In this document: positions 7,929 to 15,620 of the stretch, one piece after another
How the letters are laid out: the number at the start of each line of letters is the position of its first letter
How positions within the stretch are numbered: the first letter of the stretch is position 1
NCBI GenBank assembly: GCA_038093975.1
Contig: JBBPTG010000392.1
Location: forward strand, 1-17,045
Reading direction: 5' to 3'
DNA length: 17,045 nt
DNA from: Chalciporus piperatus
Lineage: Eukaryota; Basidiomycota; Agaricomycetes; Boletales; Boletaceae
Made by a program: the position numbers and the translations under genes
The notes under the pieces: model-generated
What the model saw: the letters and a program-made list of their open reading frames with translations, nothing else
Database searches by the model: none
What the model was told of the DNA's origin: nothing

Positions 7929-8071
7929 AAAATTTTCACAGAATTCCTTGTATTCTTCAGATTTGTTGATATTTGTGATAAATACTTGAACCTCCCAGGA
8001 TGTGTATTAGATGATATTTGTCAAAATTTCACAGAATTCTTTGTATTCTTCAGATTTGTTGATATTAGTGA
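7929..8071 (+). repeat. AT-rich 50-bp direct repeat, two copies
   Basis: AAAATTTTCACAGAATTCCT at 7929-7978 is repeated at 8023-8071 with a few changes. Both copies continue through TTGTATTCTTCAGATTTGTT and GATATT. Upstream of each lies a related AACCTCCC..GGAT word (7876 and 7989), so the whole unit of about 90-110 bp appears to be tandemly duplicated and includes the inverted-repeat arm. Confidence 0.65.
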
Positions 8072-8104
8072 CATTTTACTATGCATTCATGGAAATGTGT
8101 GTTA

Positions 8105-8457
8105 GGATTGAGTATAGTAAAGTGTACAAAAAAGCGTACTAAAAGTGTAGTCAAAAGTGTGGGAAAGTGTGTTTTGATTAGTGTAGTAAAGTGTACAAAA
8201 AAGCGTAGTAAAACAGTAGTCAAAAGTGTAGTAAAGGTGTAGGGATTAGTGTAGCAAAAGTGTACAAAAAAGCGTAGTAAAAGTGTACTTAAAAGTGTAC
8301 CAAAGTGTGTAATAATTGAGTGTACCAAAGTGTACAAAAAGCGTACCAAAGCATACTTAAAAGTGTAGTAAAGTGTTTAGTAATTGAGTGTACAAAGTGT
8401 ACTTAAAGTGTGTAATAATTGAGTGTAGCAAAGTGTACAAAAAGTGTACTAAAATTG
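8105..8457 (+). repeat. Higher-order minisatellite, ~69-bp unit built from ~10-bp AAAGTGTA subunits
   Basis: The word GTGTACAAAAA or its variant GTGTACTTAAA recurs at 8122, 8191, 8260, 8330, 8397 and 8433, spaced 69, 69, 70, 67 and 36. Within each unit the short word (A)AAGTGTAGT/AAGTGTACC repeats about every ten bases, and each unit ends in ATTAGTGTAG or ATTGAGTGTA. Stop codons are frequent on the plus strand. A 94-codon open frame on the minus strand is only a by-product of the repeat. Confidence 0.85.
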
Positions 8458-8760
8458 CCTAATGAAGTGTAGCCTCATTCCCTAATCGTTGGACTTGTCA
8501 AAAATCCGCACGAGCAAGTCACGTGACTACGTTGAACTTGCCGCGTCGTCAGCACTTTCGACTTGTGTTCTCACCACCTACACCACCTCACTCGACTCGA
8601 AAACAAAGCCGGCGTGGGCTCAACAGCCCCGCCGGCTTCATCAGGTGCATGTATTTTTCACCAACGGACCCAGCTACTCACCTCAGACCCAGCCGCTCGG
8701 GCTGTTTGCCCCACCACCACCTCCCACCTTCAACTCGACACCCAAACACGGCCGATGCGG

Positions 8761-9520
8761 TGTAGGGAACGCATATTCCCTACGCTTGCAGCCGGCGTTC
8801 TACCCTCATTTCCCATTCTCAACATTCCTCGACGTCTTTCCTCCCTTTCCGTTTATGTCCCAACCTCTTCCGCCGCACTTACAGCTTTCCGTCCCTATCA
8901 CGTTCCGTTCCCGTCGTTCCGTGGTACACGGAAACCACAGATCGTTTGTTTTGTTCACAGGTATCGTCCTCCGTGTCCCCGGAAACCGTTGTCCAGGTAT
9001 GAGATGATTCGCTGGTAAGCTTCCTTTCCATTCCACGTCCTCTAACCTTGCTATGTGTCCTTACTGTCGCACTTTCCTTACTTTTACTCATCCTTTTCGT
9101 CTTGTCATCTATCCTGTCTATACTTAGTCCAGTACTGTCACTTAGCGTTCTGTCGCTATCAGAGTCTCGGGTATGCCCGGACTATAAAAGACTGTACTTT
9201 GCTTATTTTGAATCGACCTTTCTTTTCTCCACGCAACAACCTCTCTCTCTAAAACTCCGGAACCTTCGTCCACACTTTCCGTCCGTTCTTACCTTCGTTC
9301 CACTAGTCCTAACCGCAAGGAAGTGGTCCGGAACATCCGTTTGTTCGTATGGAACATCATTTTCCAGTTCTTCAACGGTTTGGTACGCCGGAAACGAGTC
9401 CTTTTGCTTGTCTTCATTCCCTGGAATCCCTTTAGGGTCGAACTTATCGTACCCTTCTTTATCTTTTGCTACTAACCTTCTCGGGATTTCTATTCCTACA
9501 GAGGGTTTAGCTTTCTTACA
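8761..9520 (+). mobile_element. Solo LTR, family 2 (760 bp), with 4-bp target duplication
   Basis: It begins TGTAGGGAACGC and ends TTTCTTACA, a TG...CA element with imperfect terminal inverted ends. It is near-identical in order and sequence to 14843-15604. A canonical TATA box TATAAAAG at 9183-9190 gives plus orientation. The first 23 bases form a hairpin (GTAGGGAA/TTCCCTAC). GCGG flanks both sides (8757-8760 and 9521-9524), and the joined flanks rebuild the normal sequence of the surrounding tandem repeat. No primer site follows it, so it is a solo LTR. Confidence 0.88.
9183..9190 (+). promoter_or_regulatory. TATA box of family-2 LTR promoter
   Basis: TATAAAAG in the context CCGGACTATAAAAGACTG. 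The same box occurs at 15265-15272 in the second copy. Its conservation and place in the middle of the LTR fit a retroelement Pol II promoter. Confidence 0.65.
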
Positions 9521-9981
9521 GCGGGCTCAACAGCCCCACCGGCCTCACGATGTAAGTGAAAACTTACCCACCACACCATCCGCTCGGGCTGTTGGCCTCA
9601 CCACCATCACCACCTCTCACCTCACCCACCCTCAACTGGAAAAACAAAGCCGGCGCGGGCTCAACAGCCCCCGCCGGCATCACGATGTGAGTACTGCCAG
9701 TTCACCCACCATCTCATCCACTCACCTTGTTAGCAGCCGCTCGGGGCTGTCTGCCCACCACCACCTCCCACCTCAGCCCCACTCGAACAACACAAGGCCA
9801 GCGCGGGCTCAATAGCCCCGCCGGCATCACGAGGTTAGTTTTCACGCGTCTACCATCACACTCGCTCACCTCGTATACAGCCGCTCGGGCTGTTTCAAAC
9901 CCCATCACCACCTCCCATCTTCAACTCGAACAACACTCACCCATACCTCCTTCACTCATGGCACCTTCATTCTCTCAGTGA

Positions 9982-10008
9982 CATCATCATCATCATCATC
10001 ATCATCAT
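9982..10008 (+). repeat. (CAT)9 microsatellite
   Basis: Nine uninterrupted CAT triplets just after the last tandem-repeat unit. Confidence 0.95.
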
Positions 10009-10199
10009 CTCTTCTTACTAACACCAGCATTCATAGTTTGCCCCAACCCCTCCCATCATTGTAGTCAGTAGTAGATTAGGACATGTCATGTAGTTGCTAT
10101 ATCTCAATCTATTTGATTTATCTGTCTCTATGCTTGATTTATGTGAAGTGCAACTGCAAGAAGAGTAGTGAATAGCTGCAGAATCACTACAGTAATAGT

Positions 10200-10459
10200 G
10201 ATATATTATGATATATTATGAAGTAAATCTACAAAATACTCCAAATGACAAAAGGGGACCGGAGAATTATCCAGATTTCAAACAAATCCAACAAATTCAT
10301 ACAAATTGTGATAATAGTTGCTTTTTCTTAAGAATTCTTAGTATTCTAGAGAATTATCCACGGGAGGTTTTTCCTGATGCATTGTGTTATGACGTAGTCA
10401 CAACACGGCGGGGACTTAAGGCAACACTAAGCCTTGCAAGAGAATATGCTGAGTACTAA
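10200..10459 (+). repeat. AT-rich repeat copy with 83-codon open frame (right arm of inverted repeat)
   Basis: This holds the right inverted-repeat arm (10335-10378) and its less conserved inner part. A plus-strand frame (10208-10459) translates the arm as SILENYPREVFPD. The left arm, read on the minus strand, gives SIPENYPREVFPD in one of its frames, but that frame is flanked by stops. The word GAGAATTATCC also occurs a second time at 10262-10272. TATGATATAT is duplicated at 10203-10220. Whether this is a coding relic or only a repeat is not resolved. Confidence 0.4.
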
Positions 10460-10718
10460 AGCTTAATTGCGATGAAGCAACAAATGGATTAGACTGGGGT
10501 CTGTGATAAGTACAGGGCTACTTATATACTATTGAGAAGTGCGCACAGACCAACAGCCGAATAAGGAAATCATAAAGGGAAAGATAGATAAGGTAAATGG
10601 GACGATAGATAAGAAAGGTACCAGGTACGGATTAGAGTCTAGGCCATGACATCATTGCTGACTCATCTAAGTCTGGACCTTTGTCACGTGACCTGATTAT
10701 GTAATAGTTTACGTAATG
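10460..10718. other. Non-coding stretch, promoter-like, possible retroelement remnant
   Basis: No coding frame is supportable. A TATA-like CTTATATACTATT lies near 10520 and the palindrome TGCGCACA near 10540. The stretch could be part of an old LTR, but no second copy lies in the window to test this. Confidence 0.25.
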
Positions 10719-10825
10719 CTACGGGGACTACCGGAGCGGATTAAGATGAATCCGGCTTGACCCCTAAGTTGTAGATAAAGTCCAGAGTTCGAATACCGTT
10801 GTAGGCAAAAGTTTGAAAAGTTTTT
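10719..10825 (+). ncRNA. tRNA-like Pol III-type unit (degenerate tRNA or SINE)
   Basis: TACCGGAGCGG near 10727 fits the A-box consensus TRGYNNARNNG with one mismatch and is followed by ATTAAG, as in the D-arm of Leu/Ser-type tRNAs. GAGTTCGAATACC near 10786 fits the B box with one or two mismatches. The outer ends CTAC (10719) and GTAG (10804) can pair, and a T5 run (10821-10825) could end Pol III transcription. The T-arm and anticodon arm do not fold properly, so it is not a working tRNA gene. A tRNA-derived SINE or tRNA relic is the likely identity. Confidence 0.35.
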
Positions 10826-10839
10826 AAATACTATAACAG

Positions 10840-12927
10840 ATGCAGCGTCTGAAGGACGAAATTCTCCAGTCTCCTGCGCTCCGTCGCTTGGACTATGAGA
10901 ATGGACGCGAAGTCATCCTGGCTGTGGACACTTCGGTGATCGCAGTCGGATACATTCTGTCCCAGGAAGGGGAGGACGGCAAACGCTATCCAAACCGTTT
11001 CGGATCCATCAGCCTCACTGAGGTCGAGAGCCGTTATTCACAGGCGAAGCTTGAGCTATACGGGTTATTCCGTGCCTTGCGAGCCGTCCGCATATTCATC
11101 TTTGGTGTCGCTAACTTTACAGTCGAAATGGATGCCAAATATGTCAAAGGCATGATCAACAATCCGGACCTTCAGCCGAATGCTATGATCAATCGCTGGA
11201 TAGCTGGGATCCTTTTGTTCCACTTCAACCTTGTTCATGTGCCGGCGGATCGTCATACCGGCGCGGATGGTCTGTCTAGACGGCCTCCGTCTGACGCGGA
11301 TCCACCGGAAACGGATCGGATTGACGACTGGCTGGACAATTCCTATTCATTTTCCATTGAATTGCTGAACGCACGTTCTTTCCCTAAAATCCAGAATTCC
11401 CTCCCCTATCGTCAGGGAGCGGCACGCCAGCCCTCACCCTTGGTCCATAACCAAGTGTATTTCACCCTCCTTCAGACTGCTGACTCCGTTTCAGACGATG
11501 TGGACCCAGAGATCCCGCGGTCCGCAAAGGCCAGAGCCCGGGAGGTCCGGATAGATCAGATTCGACGTTTCCTGGATACCCAGGAACGGCCGGACGGGGC
11601 GTCGGATTCTGACTACAAATCTTTCGTCAACTCAGCTACCCGTTTCTTCTTACTCAACGGATCGCTTTGGCGTCGCGAGCCTCATGGTAGTCATCAGCTT
11701 GTCGTTCCGGAGTCTAGACGGTTCGGATTGATTAAGGAGGCCCACGATGACCTCGGGCACAAGGGTGTCTTCACAGTCCGGACTCGTTTACTCCTGCGCT
11801 TCTGGTGGCCCATGCTGGTGGACGATGTCAAGTGGTTCGTCAAGACTTGTCACCAATGCCAAGTACGGCTGACCCGGAAGGTCAACATACCACCAACGGT
11901 TCCGGTGGTCGGTGGACTCTTCATGAAGGTCCACATCGATACCATGCTGATGCCGAAGGCGAGCGGATACCGCTATATCGTCCAAGCTCGCTGCGCCCTG
12001 TCTTCCTGGCCGGAATGGCGCATGCTTCGTTCCGAGAATACTGCCGCGTTGGCTTCTTTTATCTTCGAAGATATCTTGTGTCGATGGGGTCCCGTCGCGG
12101 AGATTGTTACTGACAATGGTCCACCTTTCGTTCAAGCTCTAGAATTGCTCCGGAAGTGTTACTTGATCACGCATATCCGGATATCTCCTTACAACTCCCG
12201 TGCAAACGGGATTGTAGAACGGCGTCATTACGATGTCCGGGAGGCCATCATCAAAAGTACCCTGGGGGACGAGTCTCACTGGCCTCGCGCAGTTTACTCT
12301 GTCTTTTGGGCGGAACGCGTTACCATCATTAAGTCCACTGGTCTCTCTCCTTATTTCATGGTTCATGGCGTGGAGCCACTCTTCCCTTTTGATCTTTCCG
12401 AAGCCACATTCCTTGTTCCGCTCCCGAGTGCTGACCCTTTACCAACTACAGAGTTGATTGCCTGGCGTGCTAGGCAATTTCAGAAGCGGCAGGAGGACCT
12501 GGATAATATCCGGGAACGAGTCCTGAAGGCCCGCTTCGAATCCATCAAGCAGTTCGAAGCTTCATTCAAGAACCGTATCAAGGACTACGATTTCCGTCCT
12601 GGAAGTCTAGTTTTAGTGCGTAATTCGAGGGTGGAGCAGGAGTTGAACCGGAAGACGAAACCGAGGTATCTAGGCCCCATGGTAGTCCTTCGCCGGACGA
12701 CTGGTGGCTCTTATATCTTGGCAGAGTTGGATGGGACAATTTCTACGTTGCGCTACGCGGCGTTTCGACTGTTCCCGTATCATCCGCGATCACGGATGGA
12801 TGTTCCGTTACCAGAGTTCGTCGAACGGGACGACGACGGATTGGATCAATTGGCGGCAGAGGACGATTCGGATGAAGACGACCAAGGGGACTTCGACCCT
12901 TTGGACCCGTCCGAGTTCGACGTCTAA
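10840..12927 (+). CDS. Ty3/gypsy Pol, RNase H-integrase part (N-terminal RT missing)
   Basis: An intact 695-codon frame. It opens in the RT thumb/RNase H linker (MQRLKDEILQSPALRRLDY); the RT palm with its YXDD box and the protease and Gag are absent upstream. RNase H: D30, E72, D98, D143 (GADGLSR). Integrase: zinc finger H302/H307/C337/C340 (HDDLGH...CHQC), catalytic D367 (VHIDT), D425 (VTDNG), E460 (NGIVERR). A GPY/F-like module RYLGPMVVLRRT...SYILAELDG lies at about 609-631. A very acidic C-terminal tail (663-695) follows, and there is no chromodomain. An in-frame stop and an acceptor-like ACTATAACAG lie directly before the ATG, so the frame is either 5' truncated or preceded by an intron. 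The absence of stops over 2 kb suggests a young copy. The LTR at 14843 has the same orientation and may be its 3' LTR. Confidence 0.93.
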   Translation: MQRLKDEILQSPALRRLDYENGREVILAVDTSVIAVGYILSQEGEDGKRYPNRFGSISLTEVESRYSQAKLELYGLFRALRAVRIFIFGVANFTVEMDAKYVKGMINNPDLQPNAMINRWIAGILLFHFNLVHVPADRHTGADGLSRRPPSDADPPETDRIDDWLDNSYSFSIELLNARSFPKIQNSLPYRQGAARQPSPLVHNQVYFTLLQTADSVSDDVDPEIPRSAKARAREVRIDQIRRFLDTQERPDGASDSDYKSFVNSATRFFLLNGSLWRREPHGSHQLVVPESRRFGLIKEAHDDLGHKGVFTVRTRLLLRFWWPMLVDDVKWFVKTCHQCQVRLTRKVNIPPTVPVVGGLFMKVHIDTMLMPKASGYRYIVQARCALSSWPEWRMLRSENTAALASFIFEDILCRWGPVAEIVTDNGPPFVQALELLRKCYLITHIRISPYNSRANGIVERRHYDVREAIIKSTLGDESHWPRAVYSVFWAERVTIIKSTGLSPYFMVHGVEPLFPFDLSEATFLVPLPSADPLPTTELIAWRARQFQKRQEDLDNIRERVLKARFESIKQFEASFKNRIKDYDFRPGSLVLVRNSRVEQELNRKTKPRYLGPMVVLRRTTGGSYILAELDGTISTLRYAAFRLFPYHPRSRMDVPLPEFVERDDDGLDQLAAEDDSDEDDQGDFDPLDPSEFDV

Positions 12928-13501
12928 CACCGTGTTCCGTGTACCCCCACTGTCATTACGATACGTATCCGTTTTACCCTGGGCTTAGGCCAGCGATCTA
13001 CTTCCTATCCGTTCCATCCCGGTGTTCGTCCGGAGGCTTTTTCCGTCTCTCACAAACACAAAAGCTAATAAGAAAACCGTCAAAAACAATCTCTATTTCC
13101 CCTATCTCTTAATCCCCAAAACAAAGAAACCATAAAGCCAAAAACATCTCTCTCTCGTATCTGGTGTCTCACAGACGATTACTTATTACGTTCAGACTTC
13201 GAACACGTGACGGGACACACGCCCATTCCTTTGATTCCGTTCCGTTCATTCCGGGCGCGTTATATGGGGCCTTGGTAGGAGAAGACGTCAGAAGTAGCGC
13301 GAAGAAGACAAGTCAGGCGGAACCCTGCTTTTCGGAATCAGTCGTCCTTGGTTTCGTTTTAGCATTCCTTACTTCACTTACTGATCGCCTTCATTTCTTA
13401 CTTAGACCAGCGAATCACTCATACGGAACGGACACGGACACGGACGGATGGATACTCGTACAGATTACGAACAACAGATATAGACGAAGGGACACGGAAA
13501 C
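12928..13501. other. Spacer between gypsy pol and the antisense gene
   Basis: No gene supported. It holds an A/C-rich tract (about 13040-13150), a tandem ACGGACACGGACACGGACGG (about 13427-13446), and presumably the 3' untranslated regions of both convergent transcripts. An overlapping plus frame at 13164-13958 is explained by the antisense gene. Confidence 0.5.
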
Positions 13502-14693
13502 CTACTTGTCGAGGGCAGCGACCATCGCCCTCAGATCCGCCAGCTTACCCATGGCCTGGTCAAGCTGCTCCTCGGCCTTGCGTACCAGCCCCCGGGACGA
13601 CTGCACCGCGGCTTCCACTTCCGCGATCGCTGTTTGCATTCCCTCAACTGTCCCCACCTTCGCCTTGCCTTTCGTCTTCAACTTTGGCGTGACGAGCTCG
13701 ACGTCCGAGTCCGGAATGGACTCGGGAGTCTGGGGTCGACGTACCCGGGACGTCGATGCCCTGACCGCGCGAACTGCAAAAGCGACGGAACAACGTATTA
13801 GTACGGATGATACGGCAACGACGGGGACTTACTGTGGGCCTTCGGTTCCGCTTTCGCAGGGACCGCTTTCTTGGGCTTCTCAGCCGCCTTGGCCGTCGCC
13901 TTCTTTCCTCCTCGTCCACCTGCCTTGTTGCAGGCAATCTTCAGCTTCGCACATTTGAGGCAAGTGCGGTCGGGCATGCCACGGCACGGGACCTTGGCGG
14001 TTGCGCACTTGACGCACGGCGGGTGGTGCTCGACGGTACCGGGTTCCTCATCCTCTTCGTCATCCTCGTCCATGGAGACCCGCGATCGCTGCGCCGTGCA
14101 ATGGTCAATAGGTGGAATAGCTCCGTATCAATCCGCGACTCACCTTACGCGTTGGTCGAGCGAGGACCACGGATACCTTGCCGGAACTACCGACGGAAGC
14201 GTGGATTGAGGGAGTGGAACGAGGGGTGGCACTGGTGGGAGGCTTTTCAGCGCTCCCAGTCTCGTCGCCCATCGTGGTGTCCGGTTCCGCGTCGTCGTCT
14301 TGGGTCTTCGCCGCCTCGATCCTATCCGCCTCTTCCCCGGACCACTTGACGTGGGCAGCCTCTGCCTCTTCGAGGGCTTGGAGAGACCGTGTGGGAATAA
14401 CCGTGGGCACGCCTAACGCAGCAGCCGCAGCCTTCGTCGGCTCCATGGCTCTCTGAAGTACTTCCGTTGTAAGCGCGGACACGGAAGAGACCAACGCAAC
14501 TCACCATGGCGGCATTCCATCTCGTCACCCAGAGCCGCTGGTCCTCTGCCAAGTCTTCTTTGTCGTCTGGCGCGCACATGGCGAGGTCGAGCAACAGTTC
14601 CGTGGCGTCCTTGAAGGCCTTAGCGGCCGCGGCCCTTTCGTCGACGGGTTCAGCGGCGACGGAACCGAAGAGAGCTGTGAGACGGGAGGACAT
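13502..14693 (-). CDS. Four-exon gene with Zn2Cys6-spaced cysteines and helical tail (341 aa)
   Basis: A complete gene on the minus strand. Exons 14693-14505, 14452-14144, 14088-13833 and 13773-13502 total 1026 nt including the TAG. Introns are 52, 55 and 59 nt, start GTGAGT, GTGAGT and GTAAGT, end CAG, and the third has a perfect TACTAATAC branch site. Phases agree throughout, and each unspliced frame would stop early. The protein has an N-terminal Ala-rich helical part, an acidic middle (about 173-181), and CVKCATAKVPC...CLKCAKLKIAC with C191, C194, C201, C209, C212 and C219, exactly CX2CX6CX7CX2CX6C as in fungal Zn2Cys6 DNA-binding domains. Next come a Lys/Ala-rich stretch and a C-terminal amphipathic helix (about 296-341), possibly a dimerisation coiled coil. 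The ATG follows a CT-rich leader ending CAACACT, typical for basidiomycetes. It lies convergent to gypsy pol, with its start 150 nt from an LTR. DNA binding is inferred. Confidence 0.82.
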
Positions 14694-14805
14694 AGTGTTG
14701 GGGATGGTTGTGTGAGGAGAAGGAGTGGGAAGGAAGAAAGGAAGCGGCTGATGCGGAGTTGTCACCCCCACGGACATGAGGCGCTTACCTAATCCGCTCA
14801 TGTGA

Positions 14806-14823
14806 CTGACTGGGGACAGTCAG
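14806..14823. other. Perfect hairpin between antisense gene and LTR
   Basis: CTGACTG-GGGA-CAGTCAG has a 7-bp stem with a 4-nt loop. It lies upstream of the antisense gene and 20 nt before the LTR. It may be a regulator site or chance. Confidence 0.4.
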
Positions 14824-14842
14824 CATCAAAGTCACCCTGGGA

Positions 14843-15604
14843 TGTAGGGAACACATATTCCCTACGCTTGCAGCCGGCGTTCTACCCCCATTTCCCATTC
14901 TCAACATTCCTCGACGTCTTTCCTTCGTTTCCATATATGTTCCAACCTCTTCCGCCGCACATACGGCTTTCCGTCCCCATCACTTCCCGTTCCCGTCGTT
15001 CCGTGGTATACGGAAACCACGGATAGTTTGTTTTGTTCACAGGTATCGTCCTCCGTGTCCCCGGAAACCGTTGTCCAGGTATGATATGATTCGCTGGTAA
15101 GCTTCCCTTCCATTCCATGTTCTCTAACCTTGCTATGCGTCTTTACTGTTGCACTTTCCTTACTTTTACTCATCCTTTTCGTCTTGTCATCTATCCTGTC
15201 TATACTTAGTCCAGTACTGTCACTTAGCGTTCTGTCGCTATCAGAGTCTCGGGTATGCCCGGACTATAAAAGACTGTACTTTGCTTATTTTGAATCGACC
15301 TTTTTCTTTTCTGCACGCAACAACCTCTCCCTCTAAAACTCCGGAACTTTCGTCCACACTTTCCGTCCGTTCTTACCTTCGTTCCACTAGTCCTAACAGC
15401 AAGGAAGTGGTCCGGAACAACCGTTTGTTCGTACGGAACATCATTTTCCGGTTCTTCAACGGTTTGGTACGCCGGAAACGAGTCTTTTTGCTTGTCTTCA
15501 TTCCCTGGAATCCCTTTAGGGTCGAACTTATCGTACCCTTCTTTATCTTTTGCTACTAACCTTCTCGGGATTTCTATTCCTACAGAGGGTTTAGCTTCCT
15601 TACA
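14843..15604 (+). mobile_element. LTR, family 2 (762 bp), possibly the 3' LTR of the gypsy element
   Basis: It starts TGTAGGGAACACATATTCCC and ends AGCTTCCTTACA, and aligns along its whole length with the LTR at 8761-9520 with scattered substitutions and small indels. The TATA box TATAAAAG is at 15265-15272. Unlike the first copy it has no target duplication (left flank ...TGGGA, right flank CCGTA). That fits a 3' LTR whose partner lies elsewhere, or a recombination product. The preceding bases CACCCTGGGA are only a weak polypurine tract. The TPR frame begins 16 nt to its right. Confidence 0.85.
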
Positions 15605-15620
15605 CCGTAATGAACCGTAA

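Larger units (their letters stand above)
8589..9960 (+). repeat. ~140-bp GC-hairpin tandem repeat, four units plus a partial fifth, split by an LTR
   Basis: Units begin with ACTCGAAAACAAAGCC-like words at about 8589, 8731, 9635, 9782 and 9922. After subtracting the inserted LTR and its duplication, the spacings are about 142, 140, 147 and 140. Each unit carries a strong stem (GCCGGCGCGGGCT-loop-AGCCCCGCCGGC), a second palindrome CAGCCGCTCGGGCTG, and a proline/histidine-coding CACCACCACCTCCCACC tract. Downstream of the stem each unit reads GATGTGAGT, GATGTAAGT or GAGGTTAGT, and before CCGCTCGG reads TTAGCAG or TACAG, so a unit resembles an exon plus a short intron. No single frame is intact across the array. 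Confidence 0.7.

Noticed and set aside
8065..8349. 94-codon minus-strand frame rich in Phe, Thr and Leu
   Set aside because: Entirely made of the minisatellite; no start context or conservation of frame.
8105..8457. CRISPR-like array
   Set aside because: Units are contiguous and have no unique spacers, and the region is eukaryotic in character.
8489..9007. 172-codon plus-strand open frame
   Set aside because: It crosses the tandem repeat and the LTR start, thus a chance join.
9048..9815. 255-codon plus-strand open frame with hydrophobic N-terminus
   Set aside because: It runs from the middle of a solo LTR into the tandem-repeat array. The same frame in the second LTR copy (15130) stops early, so it is not conserved as protein.
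13164..13958. 264-codon plus-strand open frame
   Set aside because: It lies over exons 3-4 and an intron of the well-supported minus-strand gene and has low-complexity content without motifs.
13807..14349. 180-codon plus-strand open frame
   Set aside because: Antisense shadow of the same four-exon gene, Arg-rich with no domain.
8761..15604. The two family-2 LTRs as the pair bounding one complete gypsy element
   Set aside because: The left copy has its own target duplication that rebuilds the tandem repeat and has no primer site after it, so it is a solo LTR and not the 5' LTR of the pol at 10840.
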